Positions 29,666-40,277 are shown, counted from the first letter of the stretch. The stretch is DNA of 64,000 nt from Prochlorococcus sp. AG-409-J16 (GCA_003215655.1 QCKB01000002.1:161919-225918), one strand, 5' to 3'. The notes: generated by a model not told the origin, from the letters alone. Made by a program: numbers and translations.

Positions 29666-31678
29666 TTAATTTGGCGGTGTTCCAAGAACACCGAAAAGTA
29701 CTACAAGACCTATTACTCCACCAAAAACAATAAGCGCGTAGAACTGGGCACGACCAGTCTCAAAATATTTAAGTCCTTCTCCGCTTCCAAGTGTTAAAAG
29801 CCCTGTCAAGTTGACTACTCCATCAACTACTTTTGCATCCACTTCAAGGACCTGTTTTGCGAGTTTTCGACTGCCTTGTACAAAGATTTTTTCATTAATT
29901 TCATCCAAGTACCATTTTTTTACTAATAAGGTATTGATTTGAGGGACTCGATCAACAACAAGTGTTTTAAGGTCCAGCTTTTTGAGCGCATACGCTAAAA
30001 CTGCCAGACTTATTCCAGCAGTTGAGATAGCAACTGATGCCCCTGCTAGAGGAAGGAATTCCCCCCAACTAAATTTTTCTGACATTGCAATGGCTTCTTC
30101 AGGGTTAAGTAAAGAAGCAAATTGACTATTCCATGGTGCTCCAAGCAGTCCTATAAGTACTGATGGAATAGCTAGAACTATTAATGGAATCGTCATTGGC
30201 CATGCTGATTCATGAAGAGGCTTAGCTTCATGTTGGTGTTCTTCATCTATTTCTTGATTAGCCACAGTCATTAATTGTTTTTGGAGGTTTTTGTCTTCCC
30301 CACGGAATGAACCTTCAAAAGTTAGAAAGTACAAGCGAAACATATAAAACGCTGTCATTCCTGCAGTTAGAAAACCAATTCCCCAGAGGAGGGGAAAGGT
30401 TGAGAATGCTTCTCCTAAAATCTCGTCTTTACTCCAAAAACCTGCTAGTGGAGGGATTCCACTGATTGCAATACAACCGATAAGAAAAGTTGTTGATGTG
30501 ATTGGCATTTTCTTTCGTAAGCCGCCCATAAGTCGCATATCTTGCGCGAGGATTGGTTCATGCCCTACAACATCTTCCATTGCATGAATTACTGAACCTG
30601 AGCAAAGGAAAAGCATTGCCTTGAAAAAGGCATGAGTGACTAGATGGAACATTCCTGCTATTGGAGCACCACATCCCATCGCAAGCATCATGTAACCAAG
30701 TTGGGAGACTGTGCTGTAAGCCAAACCCTTTTTTAGATCCATTTGGGTAAGTGCTATAGAGGCTCCTAAAAAACAAGTTATTGTTCCAACAATTGCTATA
30801 ACTAATCCCACAAAAGGAAATTGTGTATATAGCGGCTCTAATCTTGCGACGAGAAATACTCCTGCAGCAACCATGGTTGCCGCATGAATTAGCGCTGAAA
30901 TTGGCGTAGGTCCCTCCATAGCGTCAGGAAGCCATACATGAAGAGGGAATTGGGCTGATTTAGCCATTGGCCCCATAAATACCAATAGACAAAGCGTTAG
31001 TGCTGCCCATTCAGGCACGCTTCCTTGAGAGATTGAATCTTCTAAGCCAATTGCAATCCCTTGAAAATCAAAACTTCCAGTTGCCCAAAATAAGCCAAGG
31101 ATTCCAAGCAGTAGTCCAAAGTCTCCTACACGATTAACAATAAAAGCTTTTTGAGCTGCATGAGCAGCGCCTTCTCGGTTGTACCAAAATCCAACCAATA
31201 AATATGAGCACATTCCTACTAGTTCCCAGAAAACATATATTTCAAGCAGGTTTGGGCTGATAATTAGCCCAAGCATTGAACTACTAAAAAGTGCTAGGTA
31301 AGTGAAGAAGCGTACATATCCTTTGTCATGTGCCATATAGCCATGTGAGTAAACCATTACTAGCAATGCAATAGTTGTCACTAGTGCAAGCATTACTGCG
31401 CCAAGCGGGTCAATTATGAAACCCATAGGCAAGATGAAACTTCCTGCGCTTGCCCAAACAAAAAGCTTCTCTATTGGAGGATTGCCCGCTATTTGTTCAA
31501 GGAGTACTGCATAGCTAATTACAGCTGATATGCCAAGGGAAGTCAGCAGAAAAATTGCTACGGGTTTTTTCAGGCGATTAACAGTTCTATTGAAACTGAT
31601 TAGCCCTAGGCCAGTGATTACGGCCCCAAGTAGAGGAAATACTGGAATTAACCAGGCAATGTCAGCGGCCGATTGCAT
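29666..31678 (-). CDS. ndhF: NAD(P)H-quinone oxidoreductase subunit 5 (proton-pumping)
   Basis: NdhF is the distal proton-pumping membrane subunit of NDH-1 (670 residues, about 16 helices). It has FWELVGMCSYLLVGFWYNREGAAHAAQKAFIVNRVGDFGLLLG, FPLHVWLPDAMEGPTPISALIHAATMVAAGVFLVARL, KKGLAYSTVSQLGYMMLAMG and the long C-terminal lateral helix with DEINEKIFVQG. The stop is followed by eleven A residues on the coding strand. It is transcribed first, then ndhD. Confidence 0.97.
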   Translation of the reverse strand: MQSAADIAWLIPVFPLLGAVITGLGLISFNRTVNRLKKPVAIFLLTSLGISAVISYAVLLEQIAGNPPIEKLFVWASAGSFILPMGFIIDPLGAVMLALVTTIALLVMVYSHGYMAHDKGYVRFFTYLALFSSSMLGLIISPNLLEIYVFWELVGMCSYLLVGFWYNREGAAHAAQKAFIVNRVGDFGLLLGILGLFWATGSFDFQGIAIGLEDSISQGSVPEWAALTLCLLVFMGPMAKSAQFPLHVWLPDAMEGPTPISALIHAATMVAAGVFLVARLEPLYTQFPFVGLVIAIVGTITCFLGASIALTQMDLKKGLAYSTVSQLGYMMLAMGCGAPIAGMFHLVTHAFFKAMLFLCSGSVIHAMEDVVGHEPILAQDMRLMGGLRKKMPITSTTFLIGCIAISGIPPLAGFWSKDEILGEAFSTFPLLWGIGFLTAGMTAFYMFRLYFLTFEGSFRGEDKNLQKQLMTVANQEIDEEHQHEAKPLHESAWPMTIPLIVLAIPSVLIGLLGAPWNSQFASLLNPEEAIAMSEKFSWGEFLPLAGASVAISTAGISLAVLAYALKKLDLKTLVVDRVPQINTLLVKKWYLDEINEKIFVQGSRKLAKQVLEVDAKVVDGVVNLTGLLTLGSGEGLKYFETGRAQFYALIVFGGVIGLVVLFGVLGTPPN

Positions 31679-31712
31679 CCTGGAGAGTCACATTGATGCG
31701 AGTGTAGGCATT

Positions 31713-32459
31713 TCATCTAAGCAATTCTTCTAAATGGGAGGAAAGGAATGCTTGACTGCCTATATAGATGAATCTATGCCCCCACCAAAAAACCCCTATT
31801 GCTATTGCGATTCCTAGTTGTGCAGGCCTCATAAGCTCTTGCCAAATAAGCTTTTGTCTTCTATCGATGACAGCTAAGAATGGAATGACAGATGTATTTC
31901 GACGTAGTTCTTCAAATTTATTCCCGAATTTTGCTTTTAATCTTCGATCTCCATGCCATATAGCGAACATGTGATGTCCTATTAGACCGACACAAGTTAC
32001 CAACATGAAACTGCTTCCAATCCATAGCGCATGAGAAAAACACCAAATAATTTGCCCAATTGCTTGTGGGTGTCTGCTAATTCTTATGATTCCTTTTGCA
32101 TAAAGTCTGACTTCAGGTTTCAAAACGGCTGGTATTTCAAGAAGGTTGTAAGTGGCTGGATAAAGAAATAGGAAACTAATCGCTGACAGAATCCAGATTA
32201 ATGGGATCAACCCAGGAACCCCTTGCAGGTTCCAAATGCGGATACCGTCATACCGATGAGCAAGGAAGTATCCAATTAGGATTCCAGCAGAAGGAATGCT
32301 TGCGAAAGCAAATACCAATCTCCATGCTCTAGCTCCAATAATTTCTTCAGCTCGATTACGGATTGATGCCCCACCACTGTGGATTATTGCGAAAGTCAGC
32401 AACAGTCCAAGCATGACAAAGCTGCTTTGGTGAATTCCGCTTTGGGTCACTTCTTCCAA
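31713..32459 (-). CDS. 15-cis-zeta-carotene isomerase-like protein (Z-ISO/NnrU family)
   Basis: A 248-residue membrane protein with six or seven helices. Stretches such as HRYDGIRIWNLQGVPG, LYPATYNLLEIPAV, RISRHPQAIGQIIWC, LVTCVGLIGHHMFAIWHGDRR and SVIPFLAV closely match, from memory, plant Z-ISO, a heme b enzyme that isomerises the 15-cis bond of tri-cis-zeta-carotene. The family is NnrU. Conserved His candidates are H27, H68, H130, H162/163 and H169. It lies 2.1 kb from crtP and 3.6 kb from crtB, which supports a carotenoid role. An NnrU-like function in nitrogen oxide metabolism is the old name-based alternative. Confidence 0.82.
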   Translation of the reverse strand: MEEVTQSGIHQSSFVMLGLLLTFAIIHSGGASIRNRAEEIIGARAWRLVFAFASIPSAGILIGYFLAHRYDGIRIWNLQGVPGLIPLIWILSAISFLFLYPATYNLLEIPAVLKPEVRLYAKGIIRISRHPQAIGQIIWCFSHALWIGSSFMLVTCVGLIGHHMFAIWHGDRRLKAKFGNKFEELRRNTSVIPFLAVIDRRQKLIWQELMRPAQLGIAIAIGVFWWGHRFIYIGSQAFLSSHLEELLR

Positions 32460-32525
32460 TTTCTTGCCTCATTGCTGACTTGATTTTGGTTTCTACTGTT
32501 TCCCGTTTAAGCTTTTTATATTTCT

Positions 32526-32542
32526 GCTGCCATCTTGGCAGC
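32526..32542 (+). promoter_or_regulatory. Hairpin/operator candidate just before rbcR
   Basis: GCTGCCA-TCT-TGGCAGC is a perfect 7-bp inverted repeat with a 3-base loop, ending 5 bases before the rbcR ATG. No Shine-Dalgarno sequence is present between it and the start. It could be an RNA hairpin limiting translation, or a dyad bound by a protein such as the LysR product itself. Only the symmetry is seen; the function is inferred. Confidence 0.45.
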
Positions 32543-32547
32543 TTTTA

Positions 32548-33525
32548 ATGGCCGATCTGCCCTTCACACTTGATCAACTGCGCATTCTTCGCGCAATTGT
32601 TAGTGAAGGCAGCTTTAAGAAAGCTGCTGACACCCTTTATGTTACGCAGCCTGCAGTCAGCCTACAGATTCAAAATCTTGAAAAGCAATTAGAAGCTCCG
32701 CTTTTTGATAGAGGAGGAAGAAAGGCGCAGCTCACTGAGGCAGGTGAATTATTACTTGCTTATTGCGATCGGATTTTGAGTCAATGCCAGGAAGCTTGTA
32801 GAGCTTTAGATGATTTACATAATTTAAAAGGGGGTTCTTTGGTTGTAGGTGCTAGTCAAACGACTGGTACATATTTAATGCCAAGGATGATTGGAATGTT
32901 TCGACAGAAATTCCCCGAGGTTGTTGTTCAGCTTCATGTTCATAGCACTAGAAGAACAGGGTGGAGTGTTGCTAATGGACAAATTGATCTCGCGATTATT
33001 GGAGGAGAATTGCCTGCTGAACTCAACGAAGTGTTAGAGGTTTTACCTTATGCCACTGATGAACTTGCCCTCGTTTTGCCAATTAAACATCCTCTTTCAA
33101 GGTTGGCTGAATTGACAAAGGAAGATTTGTATCGGCTTGGCTTTGTATGCCTTGATAGTCAATCAACTACTCGTAAGACGGTCGATAAATTGCTTGCTGG
33201 TTCTGGTTTGGATGTTCCACGTTTGCGTGTGGAGATGGAGCTGAGTTCTCTAGAAGCAATTAAAAATGCTGTTCAGTCAGGCTTAGGAGCAGCTTTCTTG
33301 CCTGTTGTATCTATTGAGAGAGAACTAACTGCTGGGACAGTGCATAAACCGATTATTGCCGACTTGCAAGTTAAGAGACAACTGAAATTAATTAGTCATC
33401 CTGCTAGGTATTCCTCAAGGGCGGCTCAGGCATTTAGGGGAGAGATTTTGCCTTTATTCGCTAGTGCTGATAGCCCACTTCGGCAGGCGAAGAAATCTAA
33501 ATCAGACGAAAAAATATTGGGATAA
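32548..33525 (+). CDS. rbcR: LysR-family regulator, RbcR/NdhR/CmpR group
   Basis: The N-terminal winged HTH is [70 protein letters not shown] (wording of the RbcR/Ycf30 group), followed by a periplasmic-binding-like effector domain ([29 protein letters not shown]). This group controls RuBisCO, NDH-1 or carbon uptake genes in response to Calvin-cycle metabolites. It is divergent from the Z-ISO/ndhF/ndhD run, so an NdhR-like role on those genes is possible. Length is 325 residues. Confidence 0.88.
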   Translation: MADLPFTLDQLRILRAIVSEGSFKKAADTLYVTQPAVSLQIQNLEKQLEAPLFDRGGRKAQLTEAGELLLAYCDRILSQCQEACRALDDLHNLKGGSLVVGASQTTGTYLMPRMIGMFRQKFPEVVVQLHVHSTRRTGWSVANGQIDLAIIGGELPAELNEVLEVLPYATDELALVLPIKHPLSRLAELTKEDLYRLGFVCLDSQSTTRKTVDKLLAGSGLDVPRLRVEMELSSLEAIKNAVQSGLGAAFLPVVSIERELTAGTVHKPIIADLQVKRQLKLISHPARYSSRAAQAFRGEILPLFASADSPLRQAKKSKSDEKILG

Positions 33526-33527
33526 AT

Positions 33528-34154
33528 CTAGAACTGAATAGCTTCTTGGCTTACGCCTACTCCACCGCCATCCTCAGCGACCCCTTTAGTTATAAATTTG
33601 TTTTCATTTACGTCTGTTTGATACACACACCTCACAACAGGCTTATCGCGAATGGAGCCGATATAAGCAAAAGTATTCATTCTTTGTTTGCACTCTCGTA
33701 CGTCTTGATTAGATATTGCTCCTTCTTTTTGCAGGACGGACCAGTTTTCCCTCCTAATTACACAACCAGGCTGGAGAGCTGGCTGTGTTACGAAGCTTGT
33801 AGATGGATTCAATGTTGTATACATTTCAACATCAATTACGAAGGCACTTGCTCCCCATAGTCTGCAAAATTCAGGGTCTGGAACGGCGAGGTCAAGCTGT
33901 TGTTGACTTGCGATATTACCTTGCCCTCCTTGGGTAGTGCTAGTTACTGCAGCTCCCACGCCTATTCCTACAACTAATACTCCCGCTAGGACAGCAACCG
34001 TTCCAGTATTGAATTTGAGTGGTTCTTGACCTCCAGGCGGCCTTGGTGGCCCAGAACGGCCATATCTTTCTCTTCCTCCTGGGCGTTGCCCAGGACTATA
34101 TCTACCTTGGCCTTGCCTGCCTGTAGGTTGTTGGTTGTAAGGGGATCGAGTCAC
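33528..34154 (-). CDS. DUF3172-like membrane-anchored protein
   Basis: A 208-residue protein. The first 45 residues are rich in Gly, Arg, Pro and Gln; one membrane segment follows (about 50-71, [20 protein letters not shown]), then a C-terminal domain with four cysteines (EFCRLWG, PGCVIRR, RECKQRM, VVRCVYQ) that could form disulfides outside the cytoplasm. It matches the cyanobacterial DUF3172 family, whose function I do not know. Its GTG start overlaps the ndhM stop (GTGA), so it is translated with ndhM. Confidence 0.82.
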   Translation of the reverse strand: MTRSPYNQQPTGRQGQGRYSPGQRPGGRERYGRSGPPRPPGGQEPLKFNTGTVAVLAGVLVVGIGVGAAVTSTTQGGQGNIASQQQLDLAVPDPEFCRLWGASAFVIDVEMYTTLNPSTSFVTQPALQPGCVIRRENWSVLQKEGAISNQDVRECKQRMNTFAYIGSIRDKPVVRCVYQTDVNENKFITKGVAEDGGGVGVSQEAIQF

Positions 34155-34498
34155 AACAGCTCTGGTTTGCGTGGTAGGCCCATGGAGTAGTTCATTACTC
34201 GAGAATCAGGGTTGTAGCTCAGCTCTCCTGCTTGAAGCAATTGGCGAATAGTATCCTCCAATTCTGAGCCAATTCGACGAAGGTTGTAATCAGTTAAGTC
34301 CATTCCTGACTTTGCGGCCACTAAGTCTTTAAAGCGTTGTTGCACCTTCTCTAAAACTGCTTCGTTCCATACAAATTCATTGTCTGGATCTAGATCTAGG
34401 GTTAGGTGTTCAGGATCAGATACTAGATTTCCATCCTTTATTTTCGCAGTAAAAATGCGTACATGGCGGGTTGTACATTTCAACTGTGGATCTTCCAT
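34151..34498 (-). CDS. ndhM: NAD(P)H-quinone oxidoreductase subunit M
   Basis: NdhM is one of the oxygenic-photosynthesis-specific subunits of NDH-1, near the peripheral arm where ferredoxin docks. The 115 residues carry [43 protein letters not shown] and [21 protein letters not shown], all typical. It is divergent from crtP (102 bp) and coupled to the DUF3172 gene. Confidence 0.93.
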   Translation of the reverse strand: MEDPQLKCTTRHVRIFTAKIKDGNLVSDPEHLTLDLDPDNEFVWNEAVLEKVQQRFKDLVAAKSGMDLTDYNLRRIGSELEDTIRQLLQAGELSYNPDSRVMNYSMGLPRKPELL

Positions 34499-34579
34499 GG
34501 CATTTTTGTCCTTTTGGGACAGTTGGATCAGATTTAACGACTTTAAGAACCAAAATGGTTCTGATGCCTTTTAAGGTGA

Positions 34580-35977
<1,398 letters not shown>

Positions 35978-36014
35978 CTCGCACCCGATTAGTCTTATTA
36001 CTTAGTTAGATTGC

Positions 36015-36959
36015 ATGATGTCAGGAGGAGTTGATAAAGCAATTGTTTTCAGCACAGAGGCTGGAGCCACTCTTCAGGATGCTTATGAGGCCTGTAGGAA
36101 AGAAACTGCACAATGGGCAAAAACATTTTATCTAGGGACAATGTTGCTCCCCCCATTAAAAAGAAGGGCTATATGGGCAATTTATGTCTGGTGCAGAAGA
36201 ACAGACGAGTTAATGGATAGTCCTGAGGCACAGGCAAGGTCAGTAAATGAGTTGTCTGATCGTTTAGATAAGTGGGAAGAGCGGACGCGAGCAATTTTTG
36301 ATGGCCAAGTGCAAGATGGTCTTGGCGCCGTAATGGCAGATACAATTAGCAGGTATCCACAGTCGATAAAGCCTTATTTGGACATGATTGAAGGCCAGCG
36401 TATGGACCTTCATCGGCATAGGTATGCAACCTTTGAGGAGCTAGAGCTTTATTGCTATAGGGTTGCAGGCACAGTTGGACTTATGACCCAGGGAGTAATG
36501 GGTTTGGATCCTGCATATACAACGGCGCCTTGGAGCTCTTGTCCTGACCCGTCAAATGCTGCTATTGCCTTAGGGATCGCTAATCAGCTTACAAATATTC
36601 TTAGAGACGTAGGAGAGGACCGTGGAAGAGGGCGTATTTATATCCCACAAGAAGATCTTGAACACTTTGGTTATACAGAAGAAGACTTAATGGCAGGGAA
36701 AGTAAATAGTAGATGGAAAGAATTGATGGCATTCCAATTGCAAAGAGCTAGAGAATGGTTTTCTCGTTCTGAGGAAGGGGTTAGGTTGCTTTCTGCAGAT
36801 GCACGTTGGCCTGTTTGGACTTCTTTAATGCTCTATAGAGGCATATTAGATGCGATTGAGCAATTGGATTACGACGTATTTAATAATCGAGCCTATGTAA
36901 GCAGGTGGATGAAGATGCTTAACCTTCCAGTATCTTATTTAATCTCTCAATACCATTAA
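36015..36959 (+). CDS. crtB: 15-cis-phytoene synthase
   Basis: CrtB joins two geranylgeranyl diphosphates into phytoene. Both Asp-rich motifs are present: CRRTDELMD (about residues 55-63) and NILRDVGEDRGRGRIYIPQEDLEHFG; KTFYLGTMLLPPLKRRAIWAIYVW and YCYRVAGTVGLMT also match. Length is 314 residues; ATG 36015 and the next codon ATG 36018 are equivalent starts. GTCAGGAGG follows the ATG pair and so cannot act as a normal ribosome-binding site. Confidence 0.97.
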   Translation: MMSGGVDKAIVFSTEAGATLQDAYEACRKETAQWAKTFYLGTMLLPPLKRRAIWAIYVWCRRTDELMDSPEAQARSVNELSDRLDKWEERTRAIFDGQVQDGLGAVMADTISRYPQSIKPYLDMIEGQRMDLHRHRYATFEELELYCYRVAGTVGLMTQGVMGLDPAYTTAPWSSCPDPSNAAIALGIANQLTNILRDVGEDRGRGRIYIPQEDLEHFGYTEEDLMAGKVNSRWKELMAFQLQRAREWFSRSEEGVRLLSADARWPVWTSLMLYRGILDAIEQLDYDVFNNRAYVSRWMKMLNLPVSYLISQYH

Positions 36960-37004
36960 TATTTTCTATTAAGTTACCGTTTTTCTTCGATTAGTTCTAA
37001 CTTT

Positions 37005-37439
37005 TTAAACAGCTGTTTTTTGATTAGCAAGAAGTTCTTTTAGTTTTGATAACTCACCTGCCCAACGAGGATCAGGTGCTTCTGGCGCTGGAGCATCGCT
37101 ATGCACAAATTTCTTAGTTTCTTTTCGGTTCGAATTTTGTTGATTTGAATTGTTTCCATTCCCTCCTCGCTTGCTTCCGCCTCCATTTGATTCACGCTTC
37201 TCTGAACGCTCTACACGCAACTTATTTCCATTGAAATCTTTCCCATTTAGCTCTTCTATCAATTTTGCTGCTGACTTTTCATTCTCGACATTTGCAAAAC
37301 CAAAGCCCCTGCAAGCCCCAGTTTCGCGGTCCATTACGGGCTTGAATCGAATCCCCTCTCCAACGGCTTCTAATTGAGCTGCAAGCTCTTTGGTTTCGAA
37401 ATTTTGCGGCAGATTGCCGATGTAAATACGAACGCTCAT
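37005..37439 (-). CDS. RNA-binding protein with one RRM domain
   Basis: An RNA-recognition motif fills residues 3-77, with RNP2 IYIGNL and RNP1 CRGFGFANV. A flexible Gly/Asn/Ser-rich linker (about 84-106, GGGSKRGGNGNNSNQQNSN) and a short C-terminal helix region follow. Cyanobacterial Rbp proteins of this kind are often cold- or light-responsive. The glycine linker is longer than in the simple 80-100-residue Rbp forms. The 79-bp upstream gap to cca is AT-rich and purine-rich. Confidence 0.92.
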   Translation of the reverse strand: MSVRIYIGNLPQNFETKELAAQLEAVGEGIRFKPVMDRETGACRGFGFANVENEKSAAKLIEELNGKDFNGNKLRVERSEKRESNGGGSKRGGNGNNSNQQNSNRKETKKFVHSDAPAPEAPDPRWAGELSKLKELLANQKTAV

Positions 37440-37518
37440 GAAAAGGATGGGAGATAGATAGAGAAAGAAACGATCAGATCAGGAAGATCGATATATGGGA
37501 TACATGTGATGTAGTTAA

Positions 37519-38757
37519 TCACAGTAAGGTCTGTTTTTGGGTTAACCAGTAACTTGCTGCCTTGATGCAATCTTCTTTAGAGTGCAATCTGTCAAAGGCT
37601 TTCTCGTGAGAAAGGTGGCTTAACAGTTTGCCAAGTAATAGGCCGGAAGAAATGTCGAATTCTTGTTGAAGTGTATGCCCGTCAATTGGCGAGATTGGAT
37701 GGAAAAGAGAATCATTTTTATTGCGCCAGCGTTTCAGCCATTGTAATTGATAAGTCTTTGAAAGTCCTGCAATTAAAGCTGGCAGATCTTCTTCTAGATC
37801 TTTATGTAATTCTAGGCGACTCGCTTCGCTAAGTGTTGAAAAACCTAATCCATCATTAAGTTTTTGCCACTTCCTAAGTAGTTTACATCTTTGTCTTTGT
37901 CGTTTGCTAAATCGCAATTGCTCCATCCCTATATCACTTAATAGATTTGTAAGTCGTAGCAATGGCAGTGCATTTTTTTCTTCTTTAGGTGTTAGTAGAG
38001 AAGTGTATTTTGGCTTTATAGATTGATAGTTGATTTGCCTGTCTTTGTTTCGCCATGTAGCTAAAAGACCAATCTTTTCGATTATAGGTAGTACTTCATC
38101 TGCCCTTGGGCCATGTACTAGTCGGAGAAGCTCAGATTGGATTCTTTCGGGGGCTGATTTTGCAAGAAGCTTGTGATTATTGTTTATCCATTTCTTGGTT
38201 TTAGGGTCCAAGTCCAGTTTGATTTCTGCTAAAAGGCGAAAAGCCCTTAGGCATCTCAAGGGGTCATCGCGTAAATTTTCTTCTTTAATAGCGACTAGAG
38301 TTTTTGCTTGAAGATCTGCAATTCCATTAGCTGGATCTATTAGCTCAATAGAAGGAGTGATCATTAGTGCAATTGCATTAATCGTGAAGTCTCGTCTTAA
38401 TAGATCTTCTTCTAGGCTTTTGCCTTGTTGCTTTGCTAGATCGATGGTCCAGCCTTGCAGTACTAATCGAGCTATATCTCTTTTGGGATCAAGTACAACA
38501 CATGTCCCGCCTAGACTTTTTGCGAGTTTTTGAGAGCTTTCGATTGCATTCTTTGGAACAATCAGGTCTAGATCAGGAAATTTTTTGAGTCTTTTAAGCA
38601 GTGAATCTCTTATAGCTCCTCCAACTACCGCTGTCCCTTTAGGAAGTTGTGAGATTGGTAATGGCCATTGGTCAGGTTTTAACTCTTCTAAGAGAGAATT
38701 AACCAAAATGGGGTTTCTACCCTTCAAAATAGGTTTTTCAGCGGGATGGGAGGACAT
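37519..38757 (-). CDS. cca: CCA-adding tRNA nucleotidyltransferase / poly(A) polymerase family
   Basis: Class II nucleotidyltransferase: VVGGAIRDSLLKRLKKFPDLDLIVP holds the active DxD, RRDFTINAIAL follows, then the tRNA-binding helices (DDPLRCLRAFRLLAEI, KSAPERIQSELLRLV). It adds or repairs the 3' CCA of tRNA. At 412 residues it is normal for the cyanobacterial form. CCA adding and poly(A) tailing cannot be told apart here. Its ATG shares bases with the ATG of ycf34 on the other strand. Confidence 0.9.
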   Translation of the reverse strand: MSSHPAEKPILKGRNPILVNSLLEELKPDQWPLPISQLPKGTAVVGGAIRDSLLKRLKKFPDLDLIVPKNAIESSQKLAKSLGGTCVVLDPKRDIARLVLQGWTIDLAKQQGKSLEEDLLRRDFTINAIALMITPSIELIDPANGIADLQAKTLVAIKEENLRDDPLRCLRAFRLLAEIKLDLDPKTKKWINNNHKLLAKSAPERIQSELLRLVHGPRADEVLPIIEKIGLLATWRNKDRQINYQSIKPKYTSLLTPKEEKNALPLLRLTNLLSDIGMEQLRFSKRQRQRCKLLRKWQKLNDGLGFSTLSEASRLELHKDLEEDLPALIAGLSKTYQLQWLKRWRNKNDSLFHPISPIDGHTLQQEFDISSGLLLGKLLSHLSHEKAFDRLHSKEDCIKAASYWLTQKQTLL

Positions 38758-39007
38758 GTGTATTTGTGTTGACTGCCGCTGGGTTGATAGATGTAAGGCT
38801 TATCACGCTGTAGAGCGACAGCATGGAGTTGCCCATCTAAATGAATCTCCGGATATTGAGCCTATTGAACCCCGTATTTTTATAAGCGTTATGGATATGC
38901 CAGGTGGGGAGTCTGGCGTGGAGTGGGATGTTCGCGCTTGTAGAAGCTTTCTTGCTGATCATGGACGATGGATGCGATTAAGGCCAGGCGAGGAAATCCC
39001 AAAATGA
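38756..39007 (+). CDS. ycf34: Ycf34 family protein (iron-sulfur)
   Basis: An 83-residue protein starting MCICVDCRWVDRCKAYHAVE, with Cys 2, 4, 7 and 13, which in the family are thought to hold an Fe-S cluster tied to photosynthetic electron transport. The rest (FISVMDMPGGESGVEWDVRACRSFLADHGRWMRLRPGEEIP) is family-typical. The start is placed by the MCxC motif and GGGAGG just before it; the open frame back to 38585 is inside cca. Its TGA overlaps the tsaB ATG. Confidence 0.92.
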   Translation: MCICVDCRWVDRCKAYHAVERQHGVAHLNESPDIEPIEPRIFISVMDMPGGESGVEWDVRACRSFLADHGRWMRLRPGEEIPK

Positions 39008-39678
39008 CTTCACATTATGGGCAATCTGAGGATCGCTATAGCTCTCCTTTTCTTTTGGCGCTTCACAGCTCTTCGGAACAGCTTGGCGTAGCAGTAATGG
39101 ATATACGAGATCCTTTGGACTCTAAAAGCAGTGCCACCTTCCAAGTGGGGAGAGAACTTTCTAAGAATCTTTTGAGTTGTGTTGAGGAACTTTTGCCAAT
39201 TTCATTATGGAAACAGTTAGGCCGTCTTGCAGTTGCAACTGGGCCTGGAGGGTTTACTGGAACCCGTTTAACAGTTGTAATGGCTCGAACACTTGCGCAG
39301 CAGCTTGACTGTCAACTAGATGGAATAAGCAGCTTTGCCTTGATGGCACCTAGGTTGGCTTTAAGTTTGCCGTTGGAAAAAGTTCTTCAGCCGTTTTGGA
39401 TTGTTCAAGCTCTTAATAGAAGGGGAACTATTGGAGGCTTATATCAGCTCCAATTATCACAAGATCTCTCATGCGGTTATGAGGTATTGGAATTAGAAGT
39501 CCCACATCTTTTGCCTTTGGGGTATGGGGTGTCTCCTGCTTTGGTTGCGAACGATGATGTGGCTTCTGATGTAGAACAGCTTCTAGAGCTCAGTGCATTA
39601 GCTCATCGCACTGGACACAATGCTTCTTGGAACCTCACTTTGCCCTTGTACCCAACTTCACCGGTTGGTAATCATTGA
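39004..39678 (+). CDS. tsaB: tRNA threonylcarbamoyladenosine biosynthesis protein TsaB
   Basis: TsaB is the scaffold partner of TsaD in making t6A37 on ANN-decoding tRNAs. It has FLLALHSSSEQLGVAV, ELSKNLLSCVEELL and ATGPGGFTGTRLTVVMARTLAQQL, the ASKHA-type motifs of the family, in 224 residues. ATG 39004 gives an ATGA overlap with ycf34. A longer start at 38968 lies within ycf34 and is not favoured. A second coupled overlap leads to the DUF218 gene. Confidence 0.92.
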   Translation: MTSHYGQSEDRYSSPFLLALHSSSEQLGVAVMDIRDPLDSKSSATFQVGRELSKNLLSCVEELLPISLWKQLGRLAVATGPGGFTGTRLTVVMARTLAQQLDCQLDGISSFALMAPRLALSLPLEKVLQPFWIVQALNRRGTIGGLYQLQLSQDLSCGYEVLELEVPHLLPLGYGVSPALVANDDVASDVEQLLELSALAHRTGHNASWNLTLPLYPTSPVGNH

Positions 39679-40265
39679 TGAAATGGGGCCGGACAAGAAT
39701 TATTGCCTTAATAGGTGTTGTAATTTGGCTTATTTTTGATGGACCATTGGGTCCATATAGAAAAGTGATTTTCAGTCGAAAACCACCTCAAATGATTTTG
39801 GTTTTAGGCGGTGATATTGATCGCGAAAGATTTGGAATCAGCTTGGCTAGAGAGTTGGACTTGCCATTAATAGTTAGTGGTGGAAGTAATCCAGAGCATG
39901 CTATGTGGCTTGTTAAGCAGTCAGGCATCCCTTTGGATCAAGTAAAGCTTGATTATCGAGCTAAAGATACTCTTGGAAATTTCACCTCTCTGGTGGATGA
40001 CTTGCAGTGGCAAGGGATTAAGCATGCTTTTCTCGTGACTAGTGAAGATCATTTTCCTAGGGCTATGTCGATTGGCAATGTAGTTGCAGGGAGTAGGGAA
40101 ATAAGGCTTACAGGTATTTCAGTCTCTTGTGCTGATAGATGCAAGAAAGAAGGGTGGCAAAAAAGAGTCTCAGATTTGATAAGAGCAATTACCTGGGTGG
40201 TAACACAAAGAGATTTAAAAGTTTGGGCGATTAAACATTGGCCAAATAACTTTATTTTTAATTAG
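39678..40265 (+). CDS. YdcF/DUF218-family protein
   Basis: A 195-residue protein with one N-terminal membrane segment (IIALIGVVIWLIFDGPLG) and a DUF218 domain: MILVLGGDIDRERFGISLARELDLPLIVSGG, AKDTLGNFTSLVDDL, HAFLVTSEDHFPRAMSIG. Members such as YdcF and SanA have unclear roles, sometimes in envelope or cell-wall processes. The start ATG overlaps the tsaB TGA by one base. It is convergent with plsC, 12 bases apart. Confidence 0.85.
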   Translation: MKWGRTRIIALIGVVIWLIFDGPLGPYRKVIFSRKPPQMILVLGGDIDRERFGISLARELDLPLIVSGGSNPEHAMWLVKQSGIPLDQVKLDYRAKDTLGNFTSLVDDLQWQGIKHAFLVTSEDHFPRAMSIGNVVAGSREIRLTGISVSCADRCKKEGWQKRVSDLIRAITWVVTQRDLKVWAIKHWPNNFIFN

Positions 40266-40277
40266 TTTGAGTTTTGG

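Noticed and set aside
29657..29690. Terminator after ndhF (GGTGTTC-GAACACC hairpin next to a run of eleven A/T)
   Set aside because: On the coding strand the hairpin is followed by A residues, and on the other strand the T run comes before the hairpin, so the order is wrong for termination.
38585..38755. N-terminal extension of Ycf34
   Set aside because: It lies inside cca on the other strand, and the family starts at MCxC with a ribosome-binding site directly before ATG 38756.
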